DNA of 64,000 nt from NCBI RefSeq assembly GCF_042667405.1, contig NZ_JBHVAL010000015.1, positions 53,280 to 117,279 on the forward strand, in the 5' to 3' direction. A model generated the notes under the pieces. That model was not told the origin of the DNA, searched no databases, and saw nothing but the letters and a program-made list of their open reading frames with translations. Positions 62,014 through 64,000 of this stretch are shown piece by piece. Origin of the DNA: Arthrobacter sp042667405 (GTDB taxonomy: Bacteria > Actinomycetota > Actinomycetes > Actinomycetales > Micrococcaceae). A program made the position numbers and the translations under genes. The first letter of the stretch is position 1. Each line of letters begins with the position of its first letter.

Positions 62014-62152
62014 AGGTACAAGCCTAACGGCTTCTGCAAACAACTGACGTGGGACATCCTATAACCAAGAGCTATTCGCGCGCTGTTAAGAACGCACAAT
62101 TCACTCTCCGGCCATCGCGCATTTCCTGATCAGCCGCGCGGAGGGCAGAATC

Positions 62153-63124
62153 ATGATCGTGACTTTGCAACGCACCGAAGCTAATGGCGACGGCGCTTCC
62201 CCGTTTGTTGAGCTGGACCGTCAAACCTGGTCCAGGCTCGCGGCACAGATGGAGCAGCCCCTCAACGAAGAGGACATTTTCCGTCTGCGGGGGCTTGGAG
62301 ACCCCTTGGACATGAAAGAAGTCCGGGAGGTCTACCTCCCGCTTTCCAGGCTCCTTCACCTGTACGTTCAGGCATCGCACCAGCTGCATGCGGCGACCAC
62401 CACCTTCCTGGGTGAACAAACCCAGCGCACGCCGTTCGTCATCGGCGTCGCCGGCTCCGTGGCAGTCGGCAAGTCCACCATCGCCCGCGTGCTCCGCGAA
62501 ATGCTGCGCCGCTGGCCGGGCACCCCCAACGTCGAGCTCATCACCACGGACGGCTTCCTGTACCCGCTGGCCGAGCTCAAGCGCCGCCACCTCCTTGAAC
62601 GCAAGGGCTTTCCCGAGTCCTACGACCGGCGCGGGCTTCTGCGCTTTGTCTCGGAGGTCAAGGGCGGGGCTGAGGAAGTCCGGGCGCCGTGGTACTCGCA
62701 CGTGACCTACGACATCGTGCCGGGCAAGGAAGTCGTCGTTCGGCGCCCCGATGTCCTGATCGTCGAGGGTTTGAATGTGCTTGCGCCGGCCCGGCCGCGC
62801 ATGGACGGAGTGCAAGGCCTGGCCATCAGCGACTTCTTCGACTTCTCCATCTATGTCGACGCCAAGACCTCGTACATAGAAGAGTGGTACGTGGACCGCT
62901 TCCGGAAATTGCGCACTACCGCTTTCGCCCAGCCCGAGTCCTACTTCCACCGCTACGCCACATTGTCCGACGAAGACGCCGAATCCACTGCCAGGGGCAT
63001 TTGGAAGCGCATCAACGAGCCAAACCTGAAGGAAAACGTCCTGCCGACGCGTGGCCGGGCACAGCTTGTGCTCACCAAGGATGCGGACCACTCCATCCGG
63101 CGCATGCTGCTAAGGAAGGTCTAG
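62153..63124 (+). CDS. coaA: Type I pantothenate kinase
   Basis: This enzyme phosphorylates pantothenate, the first and controlling step of CoA synthesis. The 323-residue protein has P-loop GVAGSVAVGKST near residue 98, TTDGFLYP, GFPESYDRRGLLRF and the conserved FDFSIYVDAKTSYIEEWYVDRFRKLR. Length and motifs match bacterial type I CoaA, normally feedback-inhibited by CoA. The VanY-type gene starts directly after its stop. Confidence 0.96.
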   Translation: MIVTLQRTEANGDGASPFVELDRQTWSRLAAQMEQPLNEEDIFRLRGLGDPLDMKEVREVYLPLSRLLHLYVQASHQLHAATTTFLGEQTQRTPFVIGVAGSVAVGKSTIARVLREMLRRWPGTPNVELITTDGFLYPLAELKRRHLLERKGFPESYDRRGLLRFVSEVKGGAEEVRAPWYSHVTYDIVPGKEVVVRRPDVLIVEGLNVLAPARPRMDGVQGLAISDFFDFSIYVDAKTSYIEEWYVDRFRKLRTTAFAQPESYFHRYATLSDEDAESTARGIWKRINEPNLKENVLPTRGRAQLVLTKDADHSIRRMLLRKV

Positions 63125-63973
63125 TTGCGCACCGATAACTTTCCGCTCCCCAGTCGCCGGGCTTTCGCGGGCCTGCTGACCGCCGGAGCCGGTCTGGCCG
63201 CCCTGACCGCCTGCACGCCGGAGAACGCCACGCCCTCCCCGGCCGCCGCCACGGTTCCGGTGCAGGCCGACGTCACGCCTTCAGCAGCCGCCTCCAGCAC
63301 CGCTGCTGCACCCACCACCGAGCCCACACCCACTGCGGAGCCCACGGTGGCGACCCCCAGCCCGACTCCTTCCAGCTCGCTTAAGACCCAGCAGTCATTG
63401 ACGGATCCCACCAGCCCCTGGGTCATCGTCAACAAGCACAGGCCCTTGAACCCGCAGAACTTTGTGCCCGCGGATTTGGTGCAACCGGCCGTGCGGCTCG
63501 CCGTCAGCGGGGAGGCCGCGCTGCTGAACAGCACGACGGCGGCTGCCGCGGAAAAGATGTTCGGCGCGGCGGCTTCTGAGGGCGTCATCATGACGCTGGC
63601 TTCGGGCTACCGTTCGTACACCACCCAGGTGTCCACCTACAACGGATATGTCGCCAGCACCGGGCAGGCCGCGGCCGACCGTGCTTCAGCCCGCCCCGGC
63701 CACTCGGAGCACCAAACGGGTTGGGCTTTCGATATCGGCGACGGCGGCGGAGCCTGCAGCTTCCAGCCATGCTTCGCCGAGCAACCGGCAGCGGTCTGGG
63801 CCAAGGCCAATGCGCACAAGTACGGATTCGTCGTGCGGTACCCCTGGATGTTCCACGAAACCACGGGCTACTTCTACGAGTCCTGGCACCTGAGGTACAT
63901 CGGAGTCGAGGGGGGGGGGGGGGGGGGGGCCCCCGGGCCCGCCCCGACCCGAGATAAAATAGAGGGTGTGTGA
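63125..63973 (+). CDS. VanY-type D-Ala-D-Ala carboxypeptidase lipoprotein, 3' end corrupted
   Basis: The protein has a twin-Arg signal-like start (SRRAFAGLLTAGAGLAALTAC) with a lipobox Cys near residue 30. A Pro/Thr/Ala-rich linker follows (residues ~35-85), then a peptidase M15B domain with the zinc motif PGHSEHQTGWAFDIGD and the final metal/catalytic ESWHLRYIG. It would trim the terminal D-Ala of peptidoglycan stem peptides outside the cell. The TTG start at 63125 follows the coaA stop with AAGGAAGG upstream. From 63910 the frame runs into a run of 20 G and foreign sequence, so the last ~21 residues called are not reliable. Confidence 0.85.
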   Translation: MRTDNFPLPSRRAFAGLLTAGAGLAALTACTPENATPSPAAATVPVQADVTPSAAASSTAAAPTTEPTPTAEPTVATPSPTPSSSLKTQQSLTDPTSPWVIVNKHRPLNPQNFVPADLVQPAVRLAVSGEAALLNSTTAAAAEKMFGAAASEGVIMTLASGYRSYTTQVSTYNGYVASTGQAAADRASARPGHSEHQTGWAFDIGDGGGACSFQPCFAEQPAAVWAKANAHKYGFVVRYPWMFHETTGYFYESWHLRYIGVEGGGGGGAPGPAPTRDKIEGV

Positions 63974-64000
63974 CGGGCAGGCAGAGACAAAAAAAAAATA
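63910..64000. other. Contig-end artefact (poly-G, unrelated sequence, poly-A)
   Basis: Twenty consecutive G (63910-63929) are followed by GC-only palindromic sequence, an unrelated stretch and a nearly pure poly-A end. Nothing here resembles coding sequence; it truncates the VanY-type gene at the point where the family would end shortly after. Confidence 0.85.

Noticed and set aside
62014..62152. glmS ribozyme upstream of glmS
   Set aside because: No matching core; such ribozymes are mainly found in Firmicutes.

Overview
The window is about 64 kb of a high-GC actinobacterial chromosome. The best fit is a member of the Micrococcaceae close to Arthrobacter/Paenarthrobacter. This rests on the gene content (MshA-type mycothiol glycosyltransferase, GroEL1 with a His-rich tail next to groES, GuaB3 beside GuaB, WXG100-type proteins, treZ/treY/glgX) and on the frequent GTG/TTG starts with GGAGG-like ribosome binding sites. 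The last ~90 bases (a run of 20 G, unrelated sequence, then poly-A) look like a contig-end artefact, so this is probably draft sequence.

Layout. 1-747: 3' part of a SAF-domain secretion/pilus gene. 762-4922: a giant helicase-nuclease protein with a degenerate Walker A. 5084-11740: guaA, a DUF3817/SURF1 pair, a PTS IIA protein, glpD and guaB3. 11890-14124: a WXG100-type effector-like locus (WXG protein, EspG-like protein, 4-TM protein). 14121-17635: an ABC exporter and guaB. 17840-25126: two coupled acyltransferase-SGNH membrane proteins, a flavin monooxygenase and a LuxR-type regulator. 25294-27456: groES-groEL under two CIRCE operators. 27481-29140: a small membrane protein and a THUMP-like methyltransferase. 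29164-34815: an eight-gene cluster (small WXG-like protein, DUF1023 alpha/beta hydrolase with a helical N-terminus, six tandem paralogous lipoproteins). 34997-37108: a CobW/Mrf-like protein, zinc-free ribosomal protein L36 and an AroE-like enzyme behind a Zur-like box. 37261-42628: a GCS2 ligase and the overlapping operon alr-tsaE-tsaB-rimI-tsaD. 42687-47121: a PfkB kinase, a GH4 glycosidase, a GNAT protein and frameshifted mshA. 47225-51588: fhs, a 32-bp tandem repeat array, ino1 and an aldo/keto reductase. 51671-58115: glgX-treY-treZ. 58184-62013: glmS-acpS-nnr. 62153-63973: coaA and a VanY-type peptidase.

How it fits together. The order glmS, (acpS), nnr, alr, tsaE, tsaB, rimI, tsaD, groES, groEL, guaB, guaB3, guaA, all on the minus strand, is a conserved actinobacterial backbone. 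The other genes are inserted between its blocks. Purine synthesis (guaA/guaB), one-carbon supply (fhs), mycothiol (ino1, mshA), trehalose/glycogen turnover (glgX, treY, treZ), tRNA t6A modification (tsaB/D/E) and cell wall precursors (glmS, alr) are represented.

The most interesting region is 29083-34983. It is flanked by two copies (47/49 identical) of the last ~49 bases of the methyltransferase gene. It has its own promoter with a twin-palindrome operator candidate, and it looks like a type VII-secretion-style hydrolase toxin followed by an expanded, recombining array of lipoprotein immunity genes. That interpretation is inference, but the architecture is directly visible.
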